A stretch of DNA of 28,380 nt from Monoraphidium neglectum. Taxonomy: Eukaryota > Chlorophyta > Chlorophyceae > Sphaeropleales > Selenastraceae. The stretch covers positions 1 through 28,380 of the forward strand of contig NW_014013242.1 in NCBI RefSeq assembly GCF_000611645.1, in the 5' to 3' direction. Shown piece by piece: positions 1 to 10,500 of this stretch. The notes under the pieces were generated by a model, which ran no database searches, was not told the origin of the DNA, and worked only from the letters and a program-made list of their open reading frames with translations. Positions within the stretch are counted from its first letter, which is position 1, and each line of letters opens with the position of its first letter. The translations under genes and the position numbers were made by a program.

Positions 1-1126
1 TCTCCCAACCGCACCCCCCTCCCCACGCCCCAGCAGCTTTCCGCAGCGCACCGCGCGTAGGGCCCCAGCTCGGGGATCAGCCGCCGCTCCAGCGCATGCT
101 CAGCAAAAGCCTCCGCCAGCGCCGGGTGCGCGCCCACCAGCGCAGAGGCGCCGCCCTCCCGCGGCTCCTCCGCGACCTGCGTGATGGCCCCAGCCGGTGT
201 GCGCGTGTTGTGACCCTGTGCCCCGCCTGGAGCGCAGTTTGTATTTGCTGCGCCAGGGAGCTTCAAGGCTTGGCCCAGCCGCCTTGGCCAACTTCCCTGC
301 ATCCAGAAAATCGAACACAGCTATGTCAGGCAGACCTGGATCGCGTGCGTCGTCTTGGTGGGGGCCGCGCCCGCCTTGCGCGGCGCGTTGGCCGTCATCC
401 GCACGACGGCACCCGGCACGATGAGGCCAGCGCAGTCCATGGCCGGCGTGTGCGCCAGCACCTTGCGGGGGCGGGCGCGCCAGGAGAGGATGCGTCACGC
501 CGGCGGCGGCGGTGGCGCTCACAGGGGTGTGCCACCAAGTGCCCTACGGTCTGCCATCTGAGTGGCTTCCGGCCTCAATGGGTCATCAATGTGTCATGCA
601 AGCAGCGACCCAAACTGTCCACATGAGCCAATAAGCTCAAAACGCACACCCGCACGCTTGTGCACCCCACCTGCTCCCCAGACGCCAGCTGGACATCCGC
701 GACATAGGGCGTGCGCACCGACGCCGACGGCCGCCGCAGCACCTGGCCAGAGCGGGGGTGTGGCCAGGACGGGCGCAGGGGCGTGGCGCTTTCGCAGCAG
801 AGGGCAGCTGTGGGGCCGGCGAGGCGGCGAGCCTCGGTCAATTATTAGCAGACGCGGGCCCAGTATTCAGTTGGACGTGTCGGATGCTCATGCATCCTCA
901 GACGTCGTCTCACCTTGCCTACGACCAACTCCCCCAGATCCTTCAGCAGAGCCCTGGCGCCCGCACTGCTGGCGGCCGCAGCCATGCCCCCTGCCGCCTC
1001 TGCTGTTGAAGTGGCCCCGGGATCGCTGCTGCTGGGTGACGCCGCCAACAGGGGGGCTTCCGCGTTGCCCAAGCCGATGCGCGCCGCCTCCTTGGCGGCG
1101 AGAGCTTTGACGCCGCCTTTGGGCAT
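1..1126 (-). CDS. SfsA-family protein (sugar fermentation stimulation protein homologue), partial
   Basis: Partial gene; its 3' part lies beyond the left edge. Four exons are supported, read right to left: 1126-914, 742-671, 461-336 and 176-52, with introns of 171, 209 and 159 nt. Joins between exons are phase 0, and a last donor at 51-50 leaves two bases over. Exon 1 gives an alanine-rich, family-atypical N terminus ending GELVVGK. Exons 2-3 give the SfsA N-terminal core (LRRPSASVRTPYVADVQL, then VLAHTPAMDCAGLIVPGAVV), matching the family pattern of 'fla-V-L, aH-p-t-g, l-pGa-V'. Exon 4 carries SALVGAHPALAEAF...RRLIPELGPYA, matching the 'alVgvNt--pn---eal--g-ipel-gy' block. The SfsA role is poorly defined; bacterial members were linked to sugar-gene regulation and nucleic-acid binding. 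The conserved C-terminal acidic/lysine region is off the window. The start at 1126 is a guess, since an upstream exon is possible, and the exon 3 acceptor is AAG rather than CAG. Gene likely real; the family call is good. Confidence 0.75.
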
Positions 1127-2446
1127 GCAATCAGCGCCTGGTGTCGCACACACACTCGAGATGCAGTGCTCCTTGCTTAGCAGCAGCGCCAGAGATGCAG
1201 GCGCGCAAGTGGGAACGGAGCGCCAAAGTCACCCAGAGGCTTCTATAAGAATCAATGGTCTGCTTTGTTGTTTTTTGTGCCAATGAGGTATTGAGCGCGC
1301 TGATTTTCATTTGAGTGGATGGGAGACGCAGGCGAAGCGCGGGAACGTGCGCCTTGCAGTGTATTTGAAAATTTCGTAAACGTATGAGTTTTACGCGACA
1401 AGAGGCCGCTAAAGGCAAAGGTACCATTGAGCAGCGACAGATGCCAAGTAAGCTGCTTGCATGACACAGCTCGAGCTGTGTGGGTCCAAATGCGACGCGG
1501 GGCGCCCGCCGCCCTCTCACTGCATGGGATTAATTTCCAAGCGCTTTGGGCTCATATTCATGCCTATAGCCAAACGTCACATCACAAATGCATTGGGGCG
1601 ACGCAGTCAACCTGGTCAACTCAGCTTGCGGGGTGCTGGCGTCCTCACCATGGCACTGCCACTTATGCATGCGAGTAAGCTAGTGCGCTGTCAGTGGTTG
1701 TACTCAATTCTTCACATGTGCATCTATATGTGCATTTTCGTGTGCAGCGCGGTGGTTGGGCCATGCTTGCTAATCAAGGTGCTGCCTCCGGGTAGTGGCG
1801 CGAGTGCTACAGAGTAGGGTTGGGCACGCTTGCAGTCCATGACTTCTGGTCTGCGAGACATCAAGTGCCCGTGTACTTCAAAGCTATCACCTGCGTGGGC
1901 GCTGTGTTGACGTCAGGCTCGCTTCCATCGGCGGGGGGCGGTGGGTGCATTGTAGGCCAACCCCAGCGGTGGCAAACAGGAAAGAATGCATGGCAGGGCT
2001 GCACAATGTGCATAGACAGAACTGCGGATGCACCAAGCGGCCAGCTCCTCCCTGAGACGCCCCACACCCTGGCGAAGTTGGCCCACACGCACACGCACCA
2101 GGTGCAGGTGCCACATCAGCGTTGCTGGCCCCCAGGCTGGTCAAGGCAGTGCAGGCTTTTGGCCACAGCGACGTGATGCAAGGTGAATGAGATAAGCAAT
2201 GAGCCTCCCTTTCAAGCACAACGTCGGCCCCTTGCGGAGAGGACAGGAGGATTCTGGAGTCAGCAGGGGCCTTCCGCAATGAAAGATCTGCATTTGCCGG
2301 TGCACACAGACGCGGAGCAATCACTTATTAGGTTGTCAAAAATCTCGATCAACGAGCTCATACGGTAATTTCGTGCCACTGCGACAACAAGCACTTGAGC
2401 CTGACAACCAAACCGGCCACCCGCGACGCCTGAGATATCCTTTGCA
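1127..2446. other. Divergent intergenic region between SfsA-like and Coa1-like genes
   Basis: About 1.3 kb separates the two divergent start codons. It is less GC-rich than the coding parts and holds several short T-rich or A-rich stretches (for example around 1260-1320 and 2330-2345). Reading frames across it are open for up to about 120-145 codons but show no family motif and no convincing splice pattern. It should contain both promoters and 5' untranslated regions. I see no TATA box or other named element that I can defend. Confidence 0.5.
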
Positions 2447-4169
2447 ATGCACAGCGGCGTCCTGACGCGCCCTGCCCTGCGCGGCATGCGCAGCGCCGCG
2501 CTCGGCGCACAGCCAGCACGACCAGCGCTGCTGTCCGCCCACCAACACCTGTCCGGCGTCGGCGCAGCCCGCCCGTTTCCGCCGCGGCATGTGGCAGCTT
2601 ACGCCACGGGAAAGCAGGACGGGGAGAAGAGCTGGGTTGAGATCGCCTCCGAGGCCGCGGGCGTTGCAAAGTGAGCCATGGCTGGGGGCTGGACACGGCA
2701 TGCATTTGCACTGCTGGTTGCTGCAGTTTGAAACTACCAAACATACAGTACCACCCAGCTGTAATGTTGCAGACCGCGGCCCGCGACCACACACCTTTCA
2801 CTCACGCTCGCGTCACTGCCCTCGGCCTTGAACCTCCGCTAAACCCTCATCGCCGCCACGGAACCTCGGAGCGCCGCCTCGGCCCCAAAACATCAACACC
2901 AACACCAACACCCCCGGCCTGACCCGCAGGTCTGTTTTCGACAAAGTCAAGTCGGGCGCCTCGGCCGCCCTCCAGGCCGTCACTAAACCCAAGGACGCCG
3001 CGGCCCCCTCGGACCGCCGCCAGGAGCAGTGGGGCCGAGCACCCCTCCAACAGCAACAGCAGCAGCAGCAGTCGCCGCTCGCGCCACTCTTCGGGGACGG
3101 CCTGCTCGGCCGCGCGGTCGGCGGGCTGGTCGCCAGCGCGGTCAAGGGGCTGGGCGAGCAGATGGAGCGGCAGGCGCGCGAGGCGCAGGGGCTGTACGAG
3201 GACGCGGCGGCCGCCATCCGCGCCAGCCCCGAGGTCGCCGCGCGGATGGGCGGCGCGGTCACAGTGGGCCCCGCGATCAGCCAGTCGAGCAGCAGCAGCA
3301 GCGTCAACGGGCGGGTCACCAAGCGCGTCTCATTGGTGGGTGGCGGATGGCGGCACGCAGGCGGGGGCCCTCGGGGACCTTCCAGGGCCGGGAAAATGCC
3401 GTACTCCGCCTCATAGGCCACATGCTTGCGGGAATGCGTGCAGGGCGTCCCGCCCTCATCTTCCACGCGTCTCGCCCAGGCCGTTTGTGTTTCTCGTGGC
3501 GCTTTTACACGTGCCCGGGCCAGCGCACCTGGCTTGCGCCGCCCCAGAGGCGGCGCAGCCGGCAAGTTCAGCATAGACACCTCAAACGCCCAGCCTACTT
3601 GCGCAGCCCTTGCTCTCGAAATCGGCCTGCCGTTGCTCGCACCAGCCGCCCTCACCGCTGCACCCCCCAACCTCGGAAACCCCACCCCACCCGCGTGCTG
3701 CCGACAGATCCTGCCCGTCACAGGCCCCGGCAGGAGCATGGCGCAGGCGCAGGTGGTCAGCTCTGAGGGGCCCGGCACAGTCAGCACCACAGACATAGTG
3801 GTGAGTCGGCGCCCATTCATAACCACCACCCTATGCGCTCCTTTGACTTACCGCTACAGGGCTGCAGCAGGCGGGACCTTGTGGGTGGGGCTGGTGTTTG
3901 GGTGGTGTGTGGGAGTCGGGTGGGCCGTGCCCCCACAAACGCGCTTGCTTGGGTTGCTGGCAGCGAAAATACTTTATGTTGTTTCTTAACCCCCTTCCCG
4001 CTTCACCTGCTGCTATATTATGCCCCCCTCTATCCCAAAGGTCGTGCTGCCAGGGGGTGACAGCATCAGGGTCGCAGGCGGCAGGGGCGGCGGCGGCCGC
4101 CCGGGCGCGTACCAGCAGGGTGGTGTGGTCATCGACGCCGAATTCCAAGACATTTCGGGGCGGCCCTGA
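2447..4169 (+). CDS. Coa1-like, probably mitochondrial protein
   Basis: Four exons: 2447-2670, 2930-3335, 3708-3800 and 4041-4169, giving 283 residues with consistent phases and a TGA stop. The start ATG opens an Arg/Ala/Ser-rich, acid-poor N terminus (about residues 1-50, ending near RHVAAYATG) typical of a mitochondrial presequence. A linker follows with eight glutamines (3048-3071), then an Ala/Gly-rich stretch GLLGRAVGGLVASAVKGLGE that may be a weak membrane segment or an amphipathic helix. The second half (AAAIRASPEVAARMGGAVTVG, SSSSSVNGRVTKRVSL, ILPVTGPGRSMAQAQVV) follows the Coa1 pattern: a helix with a short-chain 'sPeV-a-lG' motif, then beta strands with 'pV-Gp-g-a-v'. In yeast Coa1 helps assemble cytochrome c oxidase in the inner mitochondrial membrane. 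The C terminus is glycine-rich and ends VVIDAEFQDISGRP. The gene model is strong; the family name rests on pattern memory, and an unrelated organellar protein is possible. Confidence 0.72.
3048..3071 (+). repeat. CAA/CAG repeat coding eight glutamines
   Basis: Eight in-frame glutamine codons (CAA CAG CAA then five CAG) lie in exon 2 of the Coa1-like gene, between the presequence-like region and the conserved half. Interrupted by CAA, so probably less unstable than a pure CAG run. Confidence 0.9.
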
Positions 4170-4540
4170 TCGGCCAAAATATGATGCCCCCAGCCTGCAA
4201 GGCACCGGCGTTTGATTTCGTGCTTGCGTGCATGACCTGCAGCTGCCTGCGCCCCGATATGCAGGCGTTTGGCTGCATGGCGTGGGGAGTCTGGGGAGTG
4301 CTTTCGACCCTCGACACACCGCGGTTTGCGTGGTGCACAATCCACGTTTCGCTATAGTGAGTCACCCCACATGCTGCAAGAGCCATGTGAAGATGTGATG
4401 TGTGGCATCCCACACTGTAGCGGTCGCGTCAGTCGACCAGCGTTTGCTTTGCGGCCGCTTCCTATGCACAACCCCCGAGCCCAAAATTGCAGAGGATCGG
4501 TATGCATTGTTTCAAGAACCCGTGGGCGGCCCACGGCTCC
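4170..4540. other. Convergent 3' intergenic region (Coa1-like / BBS7)
   Basis: The two genes converge with only 371 nt between stop codons, so their 3' untranslated regions probably meet or overlap. A plus-strand TGTAA, the common green-algal polyadenylation signal, occurs at about 4561-4565, just inside the BBS7 last exon; it could serve the Coa1-like transcript. I see no coding potential or structural RNA here. Confidence 0.45.
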
Positions 4541-7500
4541 TCACTGCCCCCCGCCGCGCATGTAAGCAACCACATCTGGCAGCCGCGCCCCTGCATCCCC
4601 GGCCCTCTTCAGCATCTCATCCAGCCCCTGCAGCCGCCCCCGCGCCCCGCCGCCGGCGCCGCCGCCCAGCCGGAGGTGGTCCCTGAACAGCTGCCGCACG
4701 GCTTCCTCCGCTGCCGCGAGCTCGCGCGCGCCGTCGCCTCCGCCGCCGGCCCCCGGCGGCTTGCCCCCGGCCCCAGCCCCAGCGCCGTCCTCGTCGCCCG
4801 GTGGCAAGGCGGCGGCGCCCGCGGGTGACGCCTGGTCGAGCATGGCTTTGTACTCGGGCGCGAGGTAACCCACGTCGCCGCCGTCTTGCACACGCAGCTC
4901 CTGCGAAAGTTCAAGAGTCAAAGAGTTTGCACGACGGGCACCAGGGCTGCTTGATACGGGGGCACTTATCTGCAGCGCTGCTTACTTGGGCTGCTCGCTT
5001 TGGGCGCTCTGCAGGGCTGGTCACCCAGCACAAGGCAGCGGGCCCAGTACGTCCCCATACACTGGCACAATTCCCTGATCATCGAAGAATCCTGTTTCAT
5101 CAGGGCGCTGGCAGCCGCTCGCACAAGCACTGCACCCCCGTCGCCATGCACCCAAAGCCGCGAAGCAGGGGCGCCCCCCGCCAGCTGACAGCTGTGAGCC
5201 TTGCGGGCCCGCGGCCCACACCTGCAGCGCCTGCAGCAATTTGGCGCGCCGTGCCCGCCCGCGCTGCAGCTCCAGCTCCGGCCACAGCAGGCGCGCCGCG
5301 TGTTCCAGCCCGCGGGGGTGCACCGCGAAGCTGCTGGACGCGCGCACCTGCGGGCGTCAGCCACACGGTGGCGCAGGCGGCCACGGCGCGGCAAGAGCGG
5401 AGATGGGCCGGCGGTCGCGTGTCTTCCCAGCTGTGCAAGCGGCAGCTGCCTGCTGGACAGCCAGGCAAGGCAAGGTGCCAATCAAAGCAGCAGTGCAAGT
5501 CGAGGGTCCTAGGTCACCGCCAGGCGCGTCCATAGCCAAGACATCAACCCCCGCTTTCGGCCTCTGACCCTGACTCTCAACCTCATACCCCCACAGGGGT
5601 TGGAGGCCAACAGCAGGGGTTCAAATCCCCGTCCGTGCGCGGGTTTCGAGCGCGCAATCGCAGCGCATCTCGAGCACCAACTGACCTTGTCCGCGGTAGC
5701 CGACCGCATGAGGCTGTCGTGCAGCAGCGCCAGCGCGGTGATGTTGTCGCTGCGTAGCGCGACGGCCGCGGCAACAGAGTTCAGCATATCAATAGACGGG
5801 CTTGCACCGCGACCTCAAATTTGGGTGGCGCGGCAGCTTGGGCGTATGCAACAGACAGCAGGCGCGAGGCCGCATTGCTGGGCCTGTCCGCAGGTCCAAC
5901 AGATGCACCGCAAGCGACGAATCTTGCCACCCAGCAGTGCGCCCATGCAGCCGGGCCTCACCTGACGAATCGCGCCGTGCCGGCCGCGATGCTGCAGCCC
6001 AGCAGGCTGCCCGCCTGGCAGCTGCGGAAGCTGTAGCGGACGTCGCCTCCTGCCCCGCCCCCGCCGCCGCCCTTCCCTCCGTCGGTGGTGGGCGCGTGGG
6101 GCGGCAGATCTGGCAGGGCGGCGGCCACCCAGGAGTTGATGTCTTGCAGGGAAAATGCGCCTGTTGTGGGTGTGGGTGGGGTGCACGTGGTTGTAGGTGC
6201 AATGAATCTGGGTTTGGCGCAAATCAAGCGGACGGTCCATGAGGTGTGGTGTCCAATTGCAGATGATGATGCATTCAGTTGCAGAACTGCGATGTATCCG
6301 CGGCCGTCGGTCAGCATTGACAGCGGCCTGACCTACCCGCGGCTCACCTGACATCATGAGCTCGCTGAAGGGAAGCTGCCCCGCAGCTGCCGGCCCACTG
6401 CCCTGCCCCTGCTGCCCCTGCTGCTGCTGCTGCTGCTGCCACATCTCCACGACATCTGATGAGATCCGCTGGTGAAGGCACAGGGGTGCCAGCCTGCACA
6501 CCGCAACCAGCCCCACAACCAAGAGCGCCATCGTGTGATGACACCCGTGCAGGCAGGCAGGACAGTGAGCAATGGGGTTGGCTGAATGGTGGGAGGAAGC
6601 AGGCACGGCTCACCAGGAAGACCCTTCAAAGCGGTGCAGGTTCAAATCGCACATTTGGTATGGAGCAGCCAAGCTTGGTGCCACCAAACAGTCCTCCCGG
6701 TCAAACCGCTGCACAGCAAATCTTCGGCGTCCCATCCACCTGTACTGCACCACGGTGCACGTCTTCGGGGGTATGGCGGGGATCACAAACGCGTGGAGCA
6801 CCCCGGCCTGGCCCTCCTGCGCCTTGAAGCTGATGGTCAGGCGGTTGGTGGCGTCCTGGCACCTGCATCGTCAAGGATGCGGTCGGGAGCAGGCTTCAGG
6901 GCTCCGGGATGCGTTGGCCCCCAAGATGACAGTGGAGGCGTCGTCTCCTCTTGTCTCTGCCACCTGGGCAGCTGCATGCAGGTAGCCGGCCCGTGCATGA
7001 CTAGCTGTTGTGGGGGGTGCGGCCGGGAGGGGCTGCTCGTCAGGTGGACCACCGATCACCTGTAAGTTGCCAGGGTGGCCCAGCCGCTGCGCTCGTCCGG
7101 CGTGCTCCTGTGTTGAGACATAGCAGTGCTGGAAGGTTGCTTTGTGACATTCGCCTCTTTTTCAAATCGCATCCCAGCCGTTGCAGAGATTGCTTAGCCA
7201 TGTATTTGCCGCAGTCTTCACTGCAGAAAGGGCAGCCCACAGTGATCCTGCTGGCTTGCAGGCCATCCCTCCCCTGGTGCATTCACCACACCCAACCCTG
7301 ACACCATACCATCAAGACGAAGCTTCCGCCCACCCATGCACCTGCTGACAATTGCGACGTTGCCTGGCGCATCCAGTAGCAGCAGCTCCCGGCTGCACGC
7401 CAGACCGACAGCAAACAGCGGGGCGGCGCTCTCCAGCGCCAGCGCGTAGCAGCCGCCGTGCCCGCCGTCGCCCGCGGCCGCCTGCAGCTTGAGCGAGTGG

Positions 7501-10500
7501 CTGACGTCGAGCGCTGCGGATGCGGCCGGGGCCGCGGCGCCGCTGAGCGGGCGGCTGTGCGCCCTGCATTGCAGCGAGGCATGCAACAAGGAATGTCAGA
7601 TGGGCGAGGGTGCAAGGCTGCCTGTTTATCGCTTACTCATAACGAATACCAGCCCATAGCAAAGACTATTACATAGGATGCCTCACACAGCGGCTTCCGC
7701 AGGCCGATCCGCATCTACAAACCCTTCAGCAGTACCTCTGCTCTGCTGGGACCCCAGAAACCCACCTGGCCCGCTCCTTGTCCAGGCGCTTGCGCAGCTC
7801 CTCGACTTCTGCAGTGGCCTGTATTGTGTGGAATTGACCCCACAACGACGGACGGCCCCACAAAAGCGTGGGACTAAGCAAAACATACCATAATTGCCTG
7901 GCTTTTTGTGGTCTCATGCAGCGAGCACTCATCTGACAGGCTCCTGCTCTAATCATGATGATGCAGGCATTTGGCCCTGGAAAAAGGCCCTGAGCAACAC
8001 TAGGCAGCCCCCTACCTTTGCCACCCGTGCATTCAGGGCCGACACCAGCAGCTGATTCTGGCTCATCTGCTGCTGCCCTGCTGCAGCAGCCTGGGCGGCC
8101 GCCGACGCGCCCGGGCCGCCGGCCACGTCTTTCAAATTCAGGGCGCCCAGTCCAGGCACCACTGAGGCAGCAGCGGCGGTAGCGGGGGCGCCCAGAGCAA
8201 GCGAAGCAGCGTTGGGCGAAAAGGCGATGACCTGGGACACATGGGAGTGCGTGTGTATACGTGTTTGCACGCGCCTGTGTGCGCGACGTGTGTTGATGAT
8301 CAGGAGGCAACTGGTTCGCGCCCTAGGCTACTCGTCCAAAGAAGTGGCTTCCATCATACCATCGTCATTCAGCATTACAGGCGCTTCAGTGGCGCGTCAC
8401 GCCCAGAAAGGTAGCAGCTGCGGCGGCGCCCCGCCGCGCCCACCTTTCCGGTGAAGGTGTGTACGATGATGTCAGCAGCGGCGGCGCTGGTGACGTAGCC
8501 GCCGTCGACGCTGCAGATTGACTCGGGCAGCTGAACAGAGAACACCTGTGAGGGATCCGTCACGCAAGGGCAGGGCAGAGGCCTGGACAGGTTCAGGTGT
8601 GAGCTGATGGCCGTGCTGCGATGCACCTGGACAGAGCCCAAGACGACACCTCGGGGATTCCAAGCCCACCTCGCGTGACGCTAGATGATGGAACAGGTGG
8701 CGACCGCTGGCAGGCGCCGGGCGCTCTCGCCCAAGCTGGCGCCGCAGGGGCGCGGCCATCCCTCCCCGCTCGCTGCGTTATTCCAAGCGTTAATCGCAGC
8801 GCGCACCTTTTGCGGCAGCCCCGCCTCGTCAACGTCCCAGACCTCAAGCCACCCGTCCTCGCGGCCCACCACTATGTCAGCACAGCCAGACTGCGGCAGC
8901 GCGCGCGCGGCAGGACGTGGGTACAGCAAGAAAGACTCCTGATCGCATCGACCTTGTTCGCATGCAGCGTCGGCTGCGGCGCACAAGTCCCGGCCTGTCG
9001 TCTAAAGAGCACTCCCCTCAACAAAGCACAGAGCGCATGGGCGGCTCTGAGAGGTGCAGCTAAAGCTCCTGTGCCGACGCCGCCGACAGCGACCAGGCAT
9101 CCGCCGCCCGCATATCCGCGGAGTGACGGTTGCCGCGCAAAACAGCAAAGGCGCCCCTGCACGCGCGCACCTTGCTGTAATCTGCGCCGCAGTGCAGCGC
9201 CCTCACGGCGCCGCCGCCCTGCGGCGCGGGTATTGTGAAGCCCTGGCGCACCGCGGCGCGCTCCACCATCAGCTGCACTATGCGGCCGTCCTCGCAGCCA
9301 TACAGCAGCTCGTGGCAGCCGGGCGGGAACCTGGGGCGCGGAGGCGCGTGTGGGCGGTGCGCGTGGGCAGGCAGGGTTCTGGTGCGTCAGCTCGGACATG
9401 TCTACTGGGCTGCTGAGTCGGGCGTGCCCGCCGTTGTGCAAGGCGAGCAGGCGGAGGGGTGTAGGGGCTGTATCTGCCCCAGAACCCTCCGGATCACTTT
9501 ACAGAACCCCTAGCACCCCCCCAGCTTTGTTGAAGAGTTCTGGATGGCTTAGGACTTTTCTATTTTTTGAAAACAAGTGGGTGTGAGTTGGATTGACCAG
9601 GGTAGTGCGTGGGTTGAGCTGCAATGTATGATGTTGCCACGCAAGGTGCGCCCGTGCGTGGCGCGCGCACCTGTGGCGGGGATCGTGGGAGTCCGGGACG
9701 TGCAGCAGCGCGGTGGGCGGCGAGGGGGTGGGCACCTCGAACAGCGTCGCGGAGCCATCCGGCTCCAGAACTCGCACCTGAGGATGCAGGTGCAGCGGTG
9801 ACGGCATTGATCAGGGTGTTGAGACAGGCCAGGAGCAAGCTGTGGGGCACTTTGGACTTGCAAGAGCGACTGCACGACCCGTTCCCGAGTGCATGTCACC
9901 CGCAGCACGTCACATCCGCAGCGGGATGCACTTGTCATCAGTCATGTGCAGGTCCCCTTGCTCCTCAGATGCAGGGCAGCAGAGTGCACGGGCTCACCAT
10001 GCGGTCGCGGCAGGCCAGGACTGGCACCATGCCCGCCGTGCCCAGCAGCGGGATGACCTGAGTCCGGAGGAGGGGTCGACGCTCGCGTGGCAAAGCGCAA
10101 GCCGCCAGCCTGGAACCTACAATTGTCATCGTCTTGCAAGACAATGACACCGCCGCGCGCTGACCAGCAACCTTCAGCTTCCAACCCATCCCAATCCTCA
10201 TTCTGATCTGCTTTTTGTATCCTGCCTTTACCCCGCCCACCCCCCCTCCTCTCCTCACAACAGCGCCTGTACCCACCTCTGCCGCCAGGATCCTGTCTGG
10301 CGCGAGGTACAGGCCCTTATCTTTTGCCTCAAGGTAGTGGCTGTGGACGAACTCGCACGACGCCCACACGTCCCTGGCGGCGGCGAGCAATGAGAAGCAA
10401 CGAGGTTCTCGCAAACGCTGCTGCACGCAGCACACACCATGAATGTTGGGGCTGGACTGTCGGGGGCTGTGCTGCAGGCCCAGCGCCGGGCCTGGCGCGG

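Noticed and set aside
2813..3829. 338-codon open frame on the minus strand
   Set aside because: It is the shadow of the Coa1-like exons and their introns; its product is Arg/Pro/Ala-biased with no motif, while the plus strand gives a coherent spliced protein.
5750..5808. Earlier acceptor for BBS7 exon 17 that would add SPSIDMLNSVAAAVALR
   Set aside because: It is in frame, but the CAG acceptor at 5752-5750 gives RFV-SDNITALALLHD, which aligns without a gap to known BBS7. It remains a possible alternative splice form.
6631..6655. tRNA T-arm at GGTTCAAATCG
   Set aside because: The flanking bases do not form a five-base T-stem and no cloverleaf is possible; only mentioned as a weak partner of the 5616-5630 element.
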